This document shows positions 42,888 to 51,109 of a stretch of DNA of 64,000 nt, in pieces (the stretch's first letter is position 1; every line of letters begins with the position of its first letter). The position numbers were made by a program, and so were the translations under genes. The DNA comes from Opitutia bacterium (lineage in GTDB: Bacteria; Verrucomicrobiota; Verrucomicrobiia; Opitutales; UBA953): the NCBI GenBank assembly GCA_003569165.1, contig BGOI01000007.1, positions 16,229-80,228 on the forward strand, read 5' to 3'. Under the pieces are notes generated by a model. The model did no database searches, was not told where the DNA came from, and was given only the letters and a program-made list of their open reading frames with translations.

Positions 42888-43667
42888 GCGCGCGAAGTTC
42901 GCACACGTCAGCGCGGCGGACTCCTCGGGCGTCACACCCATGGTCAGCGCGAGCTCGGCGTTATTACGCACGAGATTCGAGGGATGGTTCTGCTCGGAGC
43001 CTTCCGCGTCGGGCGCGAGCTCACGCACGCGAAACTCCGCTGCGGGACAAAGCGCGGGAGCGTCGGTCTCGACGAGGATTCGCTCCCGCGGAATCACCGC
43101 GGCAAACTGAATGCGGAGGTCAGCCTTGCGCGGAATGAGATGGTGCGCACTGAAAGAGAAATACGCCCCGAGCCGCGCGAGCTCGGGCACGAGTTCGACA
43201 GGGCCATTCCAACTATGCAGGAGAAAGCCGCGCCGCGGGAGCGCGGTCGCACGTAAGATATCCATCAGCGGTCCGATCGCTTTGACGCAGTGGATGGTGA
43301 GCGCGCGGTCGAGCTCGACGGCCAAAGCGAGCTGCGTCCGGAACGCGGCCTCTTGGGCGACGGGGTCGTGATCCTTTACCCAACGGTCGAGGCCCATCTC
43401 GCCGACGCCAGCGGTCGGATGCGCGAGCAGGACCGCGCGGAGCTCCGCTTCCCAGCCGGCGGGCGCGGTCGGGACATCCCACGGATGCAGGCCGAACGAG
43501 ACGCGGTTGCGCGGATCGCGCCGGCCGAGGGCCGCCACGTCCGCCCAGTCGGAGGGCGCGCTGCCGTTGATCATCGCCTGGCCCACGCCGTCCACCCGGG
43601 CCTGCTCGACCGCGGCGTACGGCACTTCGGCGAACTGGTAATGACAATGGGCGTCGCGGAGTTCCAT
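42873..43667 (-). CDS. TatD-family metal-dependent nuclease
   Basis: A 264-residue TIM-barrel hydrolase. Metal ligands are in RDAHCHYQ (His-x-His), GEMGLDRW (Glu), LTIHCVKA (His), LLHSWNG (His) and VETDAPAL (Asp). The family acts as 3'-5' exonuclease/DNase. It is slightly divergent from standard TatD in the first barrel strands, and the start at 43667 is well placed. It lies divergent from purC with a 91-bp gap. Confidence 0.9.
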   Translation of the reverse strand: MELRDAHCHYQFAEVPYAAVEQARVDGVGQAMINGSAPSDWADVAALGRRDPRNRVSFGLHPWDVPTAPAGWEAELRAVLLAHPTAGVGEMGLDRWVKDHDPVAQEAAFRTQLALAVELDRALTIHCVKAIGPLMDILRATALPRRGFLLHSWNGPVELVPELARLGAYFSFSAHHLIPRKADLRIQFAAVIPRERILVETDAPALCPAAEFRVRELAPDAEGSEQNHPSNLVRNNAELALTMGVTPEESAALTCANFARLFGA

Positions 43668-43758
43668 CGGGCGACTCGCATCCTGCCCGCGCGAGTCGCC
43701 GCCTCAACGACGAACCACCTTGCCCTGCCGCCCCGCCCTGCCCTATCTCCGTGGCAGG

Positions 43759-44655
43759 ATGAAGACGCCGCCCTTGCCCACCGAAGCGCTGATGACCGTC
43801 ACCGGCCTACCCTACCCGCTCCAAGCGAAGGGTAAGGTCCGTGAAGTCTTCGACCTCGGCACGCATTACCTGATCGTGGCGACGGACCGTCTCTCGGCTT
43901 TCGACGTCGTGATGCCCAACGGCGTCCCGGGCAAAGGCATCCTCCTCACCCAGATCAGCCTCTGGTGGTTCGACCAGGCCCGCCTTGTCTTCCCGACGCA
44001 CCTGGTGCCCGACCACGCCAACGCACTGGCCAAGGCCCTGCACGGCCACGAACACCTGATCCCGCGCTCGATGCTCGTGCGCAAGCTCAAGCCTCTCCCG
44101 GTCGAAGCAGTCGTCCGCGGCTACCTCGCGGGCAGCGGCTTCAAGGAATACCAGAAGACCGGCGGCATCCTCGATCACCCACTGCCCGAAGGCTTGCTCG
44201 ACGGCTCGAAGCTGCCGCAGCCGATCTTCACGCCGTCCACTAAGGCCGCCGAAGGCCACGACGAGGCCATCACCCGCGCCCGCTGCGGCGAGGTCCTTGG
44301 CGAAAAAGTTTTCCGCACGGTACAAGAAACCTCCATCGCGCTCTACCGCATGGGCGCCGAACGCGCCGCCAAAGCCGGCGTCATCCTGGCCGATACGAAG
44401 TTCGAATTCGGGAGCGCTCCCGACGGCTCGTTGGTGCTGATCGACGAAGTCCTGACGCCCGACTCTTCCCGCTACTGGCCAGCCGCCACCTGGCAGCCCG
44501 GCCGCGCCCAGCCCTCTTACGATAAGCAGTTCGTCCGCGATTGGCTCGAAACCCAGCCGTGGAATAAGACCGCGCCGGGCCCAACCCTGCCGGCTGACGT
44601 CGTGCAGAAGACGCAGGCCCTCTACGCGGAGTGCCTCGAGCGGCTGACTTCGTAA
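43759..44655 (+). CDS. purC: Phosphoribosylaminoimidazole-succinocarboxamide synthase
   Basis: A 298-residue SAICAR synthase of purine biosynthesis. It shows KGKVREVFDLG, the signature ATDRLSAFDVVMP, and the ATP-binding VLIDEVLTPDSSRYWP. It is the long form (about 290-300 residues) seen in many PVC and plant-like sequences rather than the short 237-residue E. coli form. Start 43759 is preferred over 43720, which adds 13 residues from a GC-rich leader. A possible promoter, TTGCCC-18-TATCTC, lies at 43720-43749. Confidence 0.95.
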   Translation: MKTPPLPTEALMTVTGLPYPLQAKGKVREVFDLGTHYLIVATDRLSAFDVVMPNGVPGKGILLTQISLWWFDQARLVFPTHLVPDHANALAKALHGHEHLIPRSMLVRKLKPLPVEAVVRGYLAGSGFKEYQKTGGILDHPLPEGLLDGSKLPQPIFTPSTKAAEGHDEAITRARCGEVLGEKVFRTVQETSIALYRMGAERAAKAGVILADTKFEFGSAPDGSLVLIDEVLTPDSSRYWPAATWQPGRAQPSYDKQFVRDWLETQPWNKTAPGPTLPADVVQKTQALYAECLERLTS

Positions 44656-44671
44656 GAAGTTGACCGGCTGC

Positions 44672-44701
44672 CGAGGTAGGGTCGGGACCGCGTGCTGCCC
44701 T
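44672..44701 (+). repeat. Partial palindromic element, type E
   Basis: GAGGTAGGGTCGGGACCGCG followed by TGCTGCCC. It carries the left terminal repeat of the family and a short GTCGGGAC core. Related partial copies are at 36630 and 48752. Confidence 0.65.
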
Positions 44702-44749
44702 AGTTGCCTTAAGGTAGGTGTCCGCGGCTGGCGGTTAAGTTCGCTCAAA

Positions 44750-44824
44750 GGGAAACCGGAGACCGGATGATTGGCTGGGGTTATTAATCATGCCCGAAGC
44801 AAACCTCCCGGTTTCCGGTCTCCC
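44750..44824. repeat. ACCGGAGACCGG inverted-repeat element, type G
   Basis: The left arm GGGAAACCGGAGACCGG (44750-44766) and right arm CCGGTTTCCGGTCTCCC (44808-44824) enclose about 40 bp that include GGTTATTAATCA. It is homologous to 30100-30172 and could fold as a long hairpin. Confidence 0.75.
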
Positions 44825-44844
44825 TTTGGCTCTTCCTCTGCATC

Positions 44845-45023
44845 GAGGTAGGGACGTGATCACTATCGCGTCCTAAGTTATGACACGTTCGCCGAATGGT
44901 GAACGCTAGGTAGGGGCACGATTCATCGTGCACTCCTCACTTCGGAGGGCGCGGCAAAGCCACGCCCCTACTTGCGGCCGCCCTGCGGCGGCCGAGGACA
45001 GCACGTAGTGCTGTCCCTACCCG
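44845..45023 (-). repeat. Nested palindromic elements: type C+D interrupted by type F
   Basis: The outer element is the C+D element in reverse orientation: it starts GAGGTAGGG with hairpin D (ACGTGAT pairing with ATCGCGT) at 44845-44874, and ends with hairpin C (GGACAGCAC-gta-GTGCTGTCC) and CCCTACCC at 44996-45023. Its linker contains a second complete element (about 44909-44973): AGGTAGGG, hairpin GCACGAT-tc-ATCGTGC, a linker, hairpin GGCGCGGC/GCCACGCC, CCCTACTT. This reads as one element inserted in another. Confidence 0.7.
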
Positions 45024-45073
45024 TCGCGGAACCGGGGTCGACAGGCAGGGTTGGACAGGTTACCAAACAGACC

Positions 45074-46198
45074 ATGAAGCCGACCCCGCTCCTTGCCCTC
45101 CTGCTTGCCTCCGTCGCGTTCGCCGCGCCGGAACCGAAGTTCCGCCTGCAGGAGATCGACAAGATCGAGATTGGCTACGGCCTGGCAATCGCCGACGTCG
45201 ATGGCGACGGGAAGCCTGATATCATCCTGGCCGACAAGTCTACGGTGCAGTGGTATCAGAACCCCACCTGGAAGAAGCACGTCATCGCCGAGAACCTCAC
45301 GAAGGAGGATAATGTCTGCGTGGCCGCGCGTGACATCGACGGTGACGGCAAGGCCGAGATCGCCATCGGCGCCGGCTGGAATCCGTCCGACACGGTGAAG
45401 AGCGGCGCGGTCTTCTATCTCATCCCCCCGGCTGATCGCACCCAGAAGTGGGAAGCGGTGAAGCTGCACCATGAACCGACCGTCCACCGCATGCAGTGGG
45501 TCGAGGTCTCCACGGGCCGCTGGGACCTCGTCGTCCAACCTCTCCATGGCGTCGGCAACAAAGGCGGCGAAGGCGCGGGCGCCAAGCTCCTCGCCTATCG
45601 CAAGCCGGCCAATCCGAAGGACGAATGGAAGACCGAGCTCGTCAACGACTCTGGCCACATCACCCATAACCTCGAGCTGGTGCGCTGGCAGAGACATATC
45701 GCCCAACAAATCCTCGCCGGCTCCAAGGAAGGCATCTGGTTCAATTCCTACGCCGACGGCGCCTGGCAGAAGACGCAGCTCACTACCGAACCCATCGGCG
45801 AACTCCGTGGCGGCCGCCTGCCTTCCGGCAACTTCATCGCGACGATCGAACCTTTCCACGGCACGAAGTCGGCCATCTATACCCGTGACGGCACCGGCGC
45901 TTGGCAGCGCAATCAGGTCCTCGATGGCTTCAAGGACGGCCATGCGGTCGCCTGCGCCGACTTCCTCGGCACCGGCTCCGACCAGGTCATGGTCGGCTGG
46001 CGCGGCGCCGACCCCGGCGTCCGCCTCCTCACCCCGCTCGACGATGCGGGCAAGACCTGGCGCACGAGCGTGATCTCGACCAAGGAGATCGCCGTCGAAG
46101 ACTTCAAGGCCGCCGACCTCGATGGCGACGGCAAGCCCGACCTCATCGTCGCCGGCCGCCAGACCAAGAACCTCATGATTTTCTGGAACGCCCGCTGA
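45074..46198 (+). CDS. FG-GAP/VCBS repeat secreted protein
   Basis: A 374-residue exported protein with a signal peptide (MKPTPLLALLLASVAFA). Repeats with the DVDGDGKPDI calcium-binding pattern occur at about 38-47 (VDGDGKPDIIL), 82-90 (IDGDGKAEIAI) and 353-362 (LDGDGKPDLIV). Together they suggest a seven-bladed beta propeller. Such proteins are extracellular and usually bind partner proteins or carbohydrate. The start at 45074 is chosen by the signal peptide. A terminator follows. Confidence 0.85.
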   Translation: MKPTPLLALLLASVAFAAPEPKFRLQEIDKIEIGYGLAIADVDGDGKPDIILADKSTVQWYQNPTWKKHVIAENLTKEDNVCVAARDIDGDGKAEIAIGAGWNPSDTVKSGAVFYLIPPADRTQKWEAVKLHHEPTVHRMQWVEVSTGRWDLVVQPLHGVGNKGGEGAGAKLLAYRKPANPKDEWKTELVNDSGHITHNLELVRWQRHIAQQILAGSKEGIWFNSYADGAWQKTQLTTEPIGELRGGRLPSGNFIATIEPFHGTKSAIYTRDGTGAWQRNQVLDGFKDGHAVACADFLGTGSDQVMVGWRGADPGVRLLTPLDDAGKTWRTSVISTKEIAVEDFKAADLDGDGKPDLIVAGRQTKNLMIFWNAR

Positions 46199-46217
46199 GG
46201 CGTCCCGTCTAGGCATG

Positions 46218-46243
46218 AAAAAGCCCTCGTGAGAGGGCTTTTT
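46218..46243. terminator. Terminator between FG-GAP gene and tRNA-Gln
   Basis: AAAAAGCCCTC and GAGGGCTTTTT form an 11-bp stem around a GTGA loop. T runs on both strands let it serve the plus-strand gene and the minus-strand tRNA. Confidence 0.9.
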
Positions 46244-46255
46244 GCTTTCAGGAAA

Positions 46256-46326
46256 TAGTCCGACTAGGATTTGAACCTAGACAAGGAGAATCAGAATCTC
46301 CTGTGCTACCATTACACCATCGGACT
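46256..46326 (-). tRNA. tRNA-Gln (CTG anticodon)
   Basis: A 71-nt cloverleaf on the minus strand. The acceptor stem AGTCCGA/TCGGACT pairs perfectly, the anticodon arm is GGAGA-TTCTGAT-TCTCC with anticodon CTG (Gln, codon CAG), and the T arm is CTAGG-TTCAAAT-CCTAG. The 3' CCA is not encoded. A TTGACG (46364-46369, minus strand) may be its -35. Confidence 0.95.
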
Positions 46327-46416
46327 GTCCTGAGTCGTCTGACGATGGGACTCCCCGGCCGTTCGTCAAAAAGAAAGGAGAGGCATTCGGTGCCGAAATT
46401 GCCTTAAAACAGAGGC

Positions 46417-46500
46417 CCAGAGGCCCGGAGGCTCAGTTGACCAGAGGGACATTCCCGTTTCGGGTGGCGGGTGGCAGCCTCAGGTGGCGGGTGGCAGGAT
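46417..46500. repeat. Low-complexity AGAGGCCC and GGTGGCGGGTGGCAG units
   Basis: Short imperfect tandem units AGAGGCCC (46412-46434) and GGTGGCGGGTGGCAG (46461-46475, 46482-46498). Inverted counterparts occur at 48881-48913 and 48967-49012. Confidence 0.65.
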
Positions 46501-46521
46501 GAAATTTCCTGGTGCCTGGAT

Positions 46522-46609
46522 CGAGGTAGGGACAGCACCACGTGCTGTCCTCGGCCACGGAAAGCACGACGCAGATTAGGACGCGATAGTGATCACGTCC
46601 CTACCTCAA
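46522..46609 (+). repeat. Two-hairpin palindromic element, type C+D
   Basis: Left end GAGGTAGGG, hairpin GGACAGCAC-cac-GTGCTGTCC, a 27-nt linker that differs from the 36-kb copy, hairpin D (46578-46600), right end CCCTACCTC. The hairpins and ends are conserved to the base while the linker is not. Confidence 0.85.
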
Positions 46610-46614
46610 GGCAG

Positions 46615-46723
46615 CCACAGCCCAATCATCCGGTTTCCGTTTTCGCTCGTTGTTTCTCTGCCTTGGGTAGGGTCGAGCATCCCTGCTCGACCGCGGCCGA
46701 CCAAGGATGGTCAGCCCTACCTC
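46615..46723 (+). repeat. Type-G half element and type B element
   Basis: CCAATCATCCGGTTTCC (46622-46638) matches the inner part of type-G elements in reverse. 46666-46723 is a full type B element: GGTAGGG, TCGAGCA-tccc-TGCTCGA, CCGCG, GACCA-agga-TGGTC, CCCTACCTC. It differs by one base from the copy at 30022-30079. Confidence 0.85.
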
Positions 46724-46765
46724 ATGAATCTCCCAGACCCTGCCCTCCGGCCCTCCGGCCCTCGC

Positions 46766-47929
46766 TTACTTCGCTCTTCCCGGCGCCCTCGCCACGACCG
46801 CCTTCATCCGGCGCAAAATCTCACGCAGGCGTTCGCGGGGACAACCGAAATTAAGACGCACATGGCCAGGGCCGCCGAAGTCGGCGCCGTTGCTGAAACC
46901 GATGCCGCCCTTCTCAAACTCGGCATGCGCGTCCTCGAAACCGAGGGCGGTGATGTCGAACCACACGAGGAAGCTGGCCTGCGGGCGCTGGCGCAGCACG
47001 ACGCCGGGCATGGACTTGAGTTCCTGTTCAATGAGATCGAGGTTGCCGCGAAGGTAATCCACGCACTCGAGACGCCACGGCTCTCCGTGGTCAAACGCGG
47101 CCTGGGTGGCGGCGAGGCCAAAAACATTCTGATCGAGCGACATGCCCTGAAGAATGCGACGGAAGCGAGAGCGCAGGCCAGCATCAGGAATGATCGCGAA
47201 TCCGCAGGTGAGGCCGGCGATATTGAAGGTCTTGCTCGCGGCCATCAGGGTGACGGTGCGGGCGGCGAGATCTTCCCCCATCGCGGCGAAGACGATATGC
47301 TCCGCGGCGGGGTCGAGCACGAGATCGCAGTGGATCTCGTCGGAGCAGACGGTGAGCTCATGCTTGCGCACGAGCGCGGCGAGGCGGTCGAGTTCGCCAC
47401 GGTCGAAGACGCGGGCGAGCGGGTTATAAGGATTACAGAGCAGGAGCACCTTGGCGTGCGGCTGCGCGCAGGCGGCCTCGAGCTTGGCCCAATCGAACGT
47501 CCAGCGGCCGCCCTCGAACACCATCTCGAGTTTCAGCGGATTACGCTCGGACAGCACCGGTGCGGTCATGAACGGTGGGTAGACGGGAACGGTCGTGACC
47601 ACGGATTCGCCGGGCTTGCTGGCGCAGCGGATGGCGGCGTGGATGCCAGGGACGAGCGAGCACATGAACGTGATCCACTCGGGCTTAATCTCCCAACCGT
47701 GACGACGGCGGACGTGGTTGACGATGGAAGCGAACACGGCGTCGCGCTGAGCGGGGTATCCGTACACGCCATGCGCGGCACGAGCTTGGACCGCTTCGAC
47801 TACAGCGGGCGGCGCCTTGAAGTCCATGTCGGCGATCCAACAAGGGATGATATCCTTATCGGCATACTTGTGCCACTTGGTGCTGTCGGTCCCGGAGCGT
47901 TCCGGACAGCTGTCAAAATCGAAAGCCAT
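46766..47929 (-). CDS. MalY/PatB-family PLP-dependent C-S lyase/aminotransferase
   Basis: A 387-residue class I/II PLP enzyme. The pyridoxal lysine is in MAASKTFNIAGL, preceded by LCNPYNPLARVF (family has NPHNPxGR) and CSDEIHCDLVL, with the arginine binding the carboxylate in GHVRLNFGCPR. PatB/MalY proteins cleave cystathionine or related thioethers. The start at 47929 matches family length; an upstream open frame overlaps comF on the opposite strand and is spurious. It is divergent from comF with 60 bp between starts. Confidence 0.9.
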   Translation of the reverse strand: MAFDFDSCPERSGTDSTKWHKYADKDIIPCWIADMDFKAPPAVVEAVQARAAHGVYGYPAQRDAVFASIVNHVRRRHGWEIKPEWITFMCSLVPGIHAAIRCASKPGESVVTTVPVYPPFMTAPVLSERNPLKLEMVFEGGRWTFDWAKLEAACAQPHAKVLLLCNPYNPLARVFDRGELDRLAALVRKHELTVCSDEIHCDLVLDPAAEHIVFAAMGEDLAARTVTLMAASKTFNIAGLTCGFAIIPDAGLRSRFRRILQGMSLDQNVFGLAATQAAFDHGEPWRLECVDYLRGNLDLIEQELKSMPGVVLRQRPQASFLVWFDITALGFEDAHAEFEKGGIGFSNGADFGGPGHVRLNFGCPRERLREILRRMKAVVARAPGRAK

Positions 47930-47989
47930 AGTCTGAGGAGAACCTTGGATTGAAGCCGACGACGGGCAAACGCAATCTGCCACCGCCTT

Positions 47990-48721
47990 ATGACTCGCTG
48001 GCTGACCGAGCTCGACCGCGGGTTCTTCGACCTGGCCTTCCCCCGGGACTGCGCGGTCACGCAGGAGCCGATGGACGACGGGGCTCGCCTGCACCTCTCC
48101 GCCGCCGGGGCCGACCAGCTCACCCGCATCCACGACCCGCGGTGCCTGACCTGCGGTCACCCCTTCGAAGGCATCCTCGAAGGCGACCGGGCTTGCCCTC
48201 ATTGCCTCGACCTCCAGCCCGCCTTCGCCCGGGCGGTCTGTGCCTTCCGGGCTCGCGGCCCCGCCCGGCGGATCATTCACCGCATCAAATATGAACGCTG
48301 CCCCTTCTTGGCCGACGACCTTGCCCACGCCGCCCTCTCGGACGACGTCTTCCGCCGCCACCTCGCGGGGTCAGTGCTCGTACCAGTCCCCCTACACGCG
48401 GCCCGGAAGTTTGATCGCGGCTATAATCAGGCGGAACGCATCGCCAAGGTCCTCGCGGAACATGTCGCCGGCTGCCGGGCGGAATTCCTCCTCCGCAAAC
48501 AGCATGAGACGATTTCCCAGACCCGCCTCGGCCGGCAGGAGCGACGCAAGAATGTCGCCGGCGCCTTCGTCGTCGCCGACGGGAAGTCCGTCGACCCCTC
48601 CGTCCGCTATGTCGTCATCGACGATGTTCTCACCACTGGCGCGACACTGCATGCCTGCGCGATGACATTACGCAAAGCCGGCGCGACATTGGTGGATGCC
48701 GCGGCGCTCGCGCACGGGTAG
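47990..48721 (+). CDS. ComF-family phosphoribosyltransferase-like protein
   Basis: A 243-residue protein. An N-terminal zinc-ribbon is visible as CLTCGHP...CPHC (about 44-65), followed by a type I phosphoribosyltransferase domain with the PRPP loop VVIDDVLTTGATL. Also typical are RIIHRIKYERCP and RKFDRGYNQAE. ComF homologues support DNA uptake and transformation. Competence is consistent with, but not proven by, the pilus-type operon at 2-9.5 kb. A repeat element begins immediately after the stop codon, overlapping the last codon. Confidence 0.9.
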   Translation: MTRWLTELDRGFFDLAFPRDCAVTQEPMDDGARLHLSAAGADQLTRIHDPRCLTCGHPFEGILEGDRACPHCLDLQPAFARAVCAFRARGPARRIIHRIKYERCPFLADDLAHAALSDDVFRRHLAGSVLVPVPLHAARKFDRGYNQAERIAKVLAEHVAGCRAEFLLRKQHETISQTRLGRQERRKNVAGAFVVADGKSVDPSVRYVVIDDVLTTGATLHACAMTLRKAGATLVDAAALAHG

Positions 48722-48862
48722 GGACAGCACCACGTGCTGTCCTTCTTTTTTGGTAGGGTCGGGACCGCGTCACGACATAGCTGCCTCGAGGTAGGGATGC
48801 GATGACATCGCATCCGTCGGGGTTAAGGGCGGACGCGATAGTGATCACTTCCTTACCTCGAT
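48718..48862 (+). repeat. Cluster of palindromic elements: C (partial), E (partial), A+D (complete)
   Basis: 48718-48742 is a C half element (GGTAGGG plus GGACAGCAC hairpin). 48752-48772 is a type E fragment. 48788-48862 is a full two-hairpin element in which hairpin 1 is A (GGATGCGATG/CATCGCATCC) and hairpin 2 is D, with ends CGAGGTAGGG and CTTACCTCGA. It shows that the hairpin slots are interchangeable. Confidence 0.8.
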
Positions 48863-48875
48863 AGCATGCCTCTCC

Positions 48876-49046
48876 CGCCACCTGCCACCCGGGGCCGCCA
48901 CCCGCCACCTGAAGTTTGTGACGCTCTGGCCAACTGGCCCCCTGTTCAACGGATCAACTTTGTCGCTCTCTGGTCCACCGAGCCTCTGGGCCTCCGGGCC
49001 TCTAAGTTGCCTCCCTTGCCAACTTGTCAACTGGTCAACTGATCAA
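48876..49046. repeat. Low-complexity inverted units and CAACTNGT tandem repeat
   Basis: Units CCGCCACCTGCCACC and CCGCCACCCGCCACC (48876-48913), GAGCCTCTGGGCCTCCGGGCC (about 48978-48998), then a 9-10-bp tandem CAACTTGT-CAACTGGT-CAACTGAT-CAACTT (49020-49046). The last unit runs into the 3' end of rluA, encoding its terminal residues. No gene is supported in 48863-49026. Confidence 0.65.
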
Positions 49047-49830
49047 CTTCTTCGCCAGAGACGCCCATCTTCTTCACCACGAACTCCCGCATATCCGGCG
49101 CAAGCGGCGCGGTGAAAGTCCGCGTGATGCGTGGCGGGAAGCGGAATTCCAGCTTGGCGGCATGCAAAGCCTGGCGGCCCATCTCGAGCGCGGCGGCGAG
49201 ACGCGGCGTCCAGCCATGCGCGACGAATTCCATGTAGAGTGAATCGTCGCCGCCGTAGAGCTTGTCGCCGATGACGGGATACCCGAGCCAGAAGGCGTGC
49301 GCGCGGATCTGGTGCTTGCGGCCGGTGTGCGGCTGCACGCGCGCGAGGGTGTAGCCGTTACGCACCAGCACGGGCTCGAAGAACGTCGCGGCGGGCAAGG
49401 TGCCAGGGCCTTCGCGGACGGCGGTCTTCACGACGACCTGGCTGGTCTCGTCGGGCCCGAGCGGCTGGTCGACCATGACGGGCTCCTTGAGCTCACCCTT
49501 GAGCAGCGCGTAGTAGGTCTTGATCACCATGCGACGCTCCATCGCGGTCTGCGCGGCGGAAGCGGCGTCGTAATGCTTGGCGATGAGGATGACGCCGCTG
49601 GTCTCGCGGTCGAGGCGGCTCACGAGGTGCGAGACGTCCATCTGCTTCCATTCCTTGACCGCGCCGACGAGTGAGGACCATGGGCCGTCCTTCGACGGGT
49701 GGCAGACGAGCCAGCCCGGCTTATCGAAGACCATGTAGTCGTCGTCTTCCTGAATCAGCCACTTCGGCAGCTCCGCCGGATCAACCTTCGGCGTGGTACT
49801 GCTCGGCGGCACGAAAGAATAGTCGGTCAT
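49027..49830 (-). CDS. RluA-family pseudouridine synthase
   Basis: A 267-residue RNA pseudouridylase. The catalytic Asp is in HLVSRLDRETSGV, followed by KTYYALLKG and VQPHTGRKHQIRAHA, as expected for the family. It has no S4 domain, like RluA itself. The start at 49830 overlaps the folC stop (ATGA), giving a folC-rluA transcript. Its last residues are encoded by a tandem repeat, so the natural C-terminus may have been extended. Whether its target is rRNA or tRNA is not decidable here. Confidence 0.9.
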   Translation of the reverse strand: MTDYSFVPPSSTTPKVDPAELPKWLIQEDDDYMVFDKPGWLVCHPSKDGPWSSLVGAVKEWKQMDVSHLVSRLDRETSGVILIAKHYDAASAAQTAMERRMVIKTYYALLKGELKEPVMVDQPLGPDETSQVVVKTAVREGPGTLPAATFFEPVLVRNGYTLARVQPHTGRKHQIRAHAFWLGYPVIGDKLYGGDDSLYMEFVAHGWTPRLAAALEMGRQALHAAKLEFRFPPRITRTFTAPLAPDMREFVVKKMGVSGEEVDQLTS

Positions 49831-51092
49831 CGCGCGGGAAGCAGGCGATCCTGCCAACTGTCGGGGAGTCCGTGGCCGCGCAGGCGCGCGAGGACTTCGC
49901 CGACGAGATAAAGCGAGCCCAGCACGACGATGGTTCCGCCTTCAGCGGTGCACGCGGCCGGCGAGGGGAAAAGTTCGGCGACCGACGAGCGGTGGACTTC
50001 GCCCTTGAAATCCGCCGGCACGAGCGCGGCGAGTTCCTCGACGGAGCACGCCCGTTCGTTATCGGGACGGACGAGTACGAGGCGTCCGGCGGCCTTGGCG
50101 GCGGCGGCGACGAGCGGTCGGGCGCGATCAACGCCAAGCGCGCCCACGATGACGGTCGGAGAATTCAAGGCGGCGAGCAGTGGGGCGATGGCGCGGATGC
50201 CTTCTTCGTTATGCGAGCCGTCGACGATCAGGCGTCGGCCATCGACGAGGCGGAATTCCTGCCAGCGTCCGGCCCACTCGACGGAGCGGAGCGCGGCGCG
50301 GGCCTTGGCGTCTTCGATCGGCAGGCGCGTCGCCAATTCGCACGCGAGCAGGGCCGCGCCGGCGTTGCGACGCTGGTGCTCGCCGACGAGGTTCGTGTCG
50401 GGCAGGCCCGACGCGAAACGATCGCGGACGAAATGGAGCGGCGCGCCGACTGCGCGGGCGCGGGCGATGATGACCGCTTCGGCTTCGGGCGGCACATCAC
50501 CGACGACGCAGGGCACGCCCGGCTTGAGGATGCCGGCTTTTTCTGCGGCGATGGCGGCAATCGTCGGGCCAAGGTATTCCTGGTGGTCGAGTCCGATGGA
50601 CGTAATCACGCAGACTTCCGGCGCGCAGACATTCGTGGCGTCAAGGCGGCCGCCAAGGCCGGTCTCGAGCACGGCGACGTCGACCTTCCGTTCGGCGAAT
50701 TCCAGCAGCGCTGCGGCGGTGATAAGCTCGAAGAACGTCGGCGCGTTCTCCGGGCCCTCGGCGCGGATGGCCTCGTAATGCGGGCGCAGGCGTTCGGCCA
50801 AGGCGACGACCGCAGCGTCGGACAGCGGAGAGCGGTCGACCTGGATGCGTTCGCCGATGGCGACGAGATGCGGGCTGGTGTAGAGGCCGGTGCGGCGGCC
50901 CTGCACGCGCTGGATCGCTTCGATCATCGCGGACGTCGAGCCCTTGCCGTTGGTGCCGGCGACGTGAAAGCACGGCTGCGCGCGCTCGGGATGGCCGAGG
51001 CGCGCGGAGAGGAGGCGCATACGGTCCACACCGAGGCGCGAACCGAGGTTACGTAGTCCCGTCAACCAGCGGAGCGTCTCTTCAGGAGTCAT
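49827..51092 (-). CDS. folC: Folylpolyglutamate synthase / dihydrofolate synthase
   Basis: A 421-residue Mur-ligase-fold enzyme that adds glutamates to folates. The ATP loop is GTNGKGSTSAMIEA, with ETGLGGRLDATN and the C-terminal domain segments SHNEEGIRAIAPL and GALGVDRARP. Length is typical. It lies 17 bp downstream of accD, an arrangement common in many bacteria (accD-folC). Confidence 0.95.
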   Translation of the reverse strand: MTPEETLRWLTGLRNLGSRLGVDRMRLLSARLGHPERAQPCFHVAGTNGKGSTSAMIEAIQRVQGRRTGLYTSPHLVAIGERIQVDRSPLSDAAVVALAERLRPHYEAIRAEGPENAPTFFELITAAALLEFAERKVDVAVLETGLGGRLDATNVCAPEVCVITSIGLDHQEYLGPTIAAIAAEKAGILKPGVPCVVGDVPPEAEAVIIARARAVGAPLHFVRDRFASGLPDTNLVGEHQRRNAGAALLACELATRLPIEDAKARAALRSVEWAGRWQEFRLVDGRRLIVDGSHNEEGIRAIAPLLAALNSPTVIVGALGVDRARPLVAAAAKAAGRLVLVRPDNERACSVEELAALVPADFKGEVHRSSVAELFPSPAACTAEGGTIVVLGSLYLVGEVLARLRGHGLPDSWQDRLLPAR

Positions 51093-51109
51093 CTCCGCGG
51101 AGGTCGCGC

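Noticed and set aside
44972..45073. An N-terminal extension of the FG-GAP protein
   Set aside because: The extra codons are translated repeat sequence and lie before a clear signal peptide starting at 45074.
29936..49046. CRISPR arrays
   Set aside because: Repeats are palindromic, dispersed and without regular unique spacers, and there are no cas genes.
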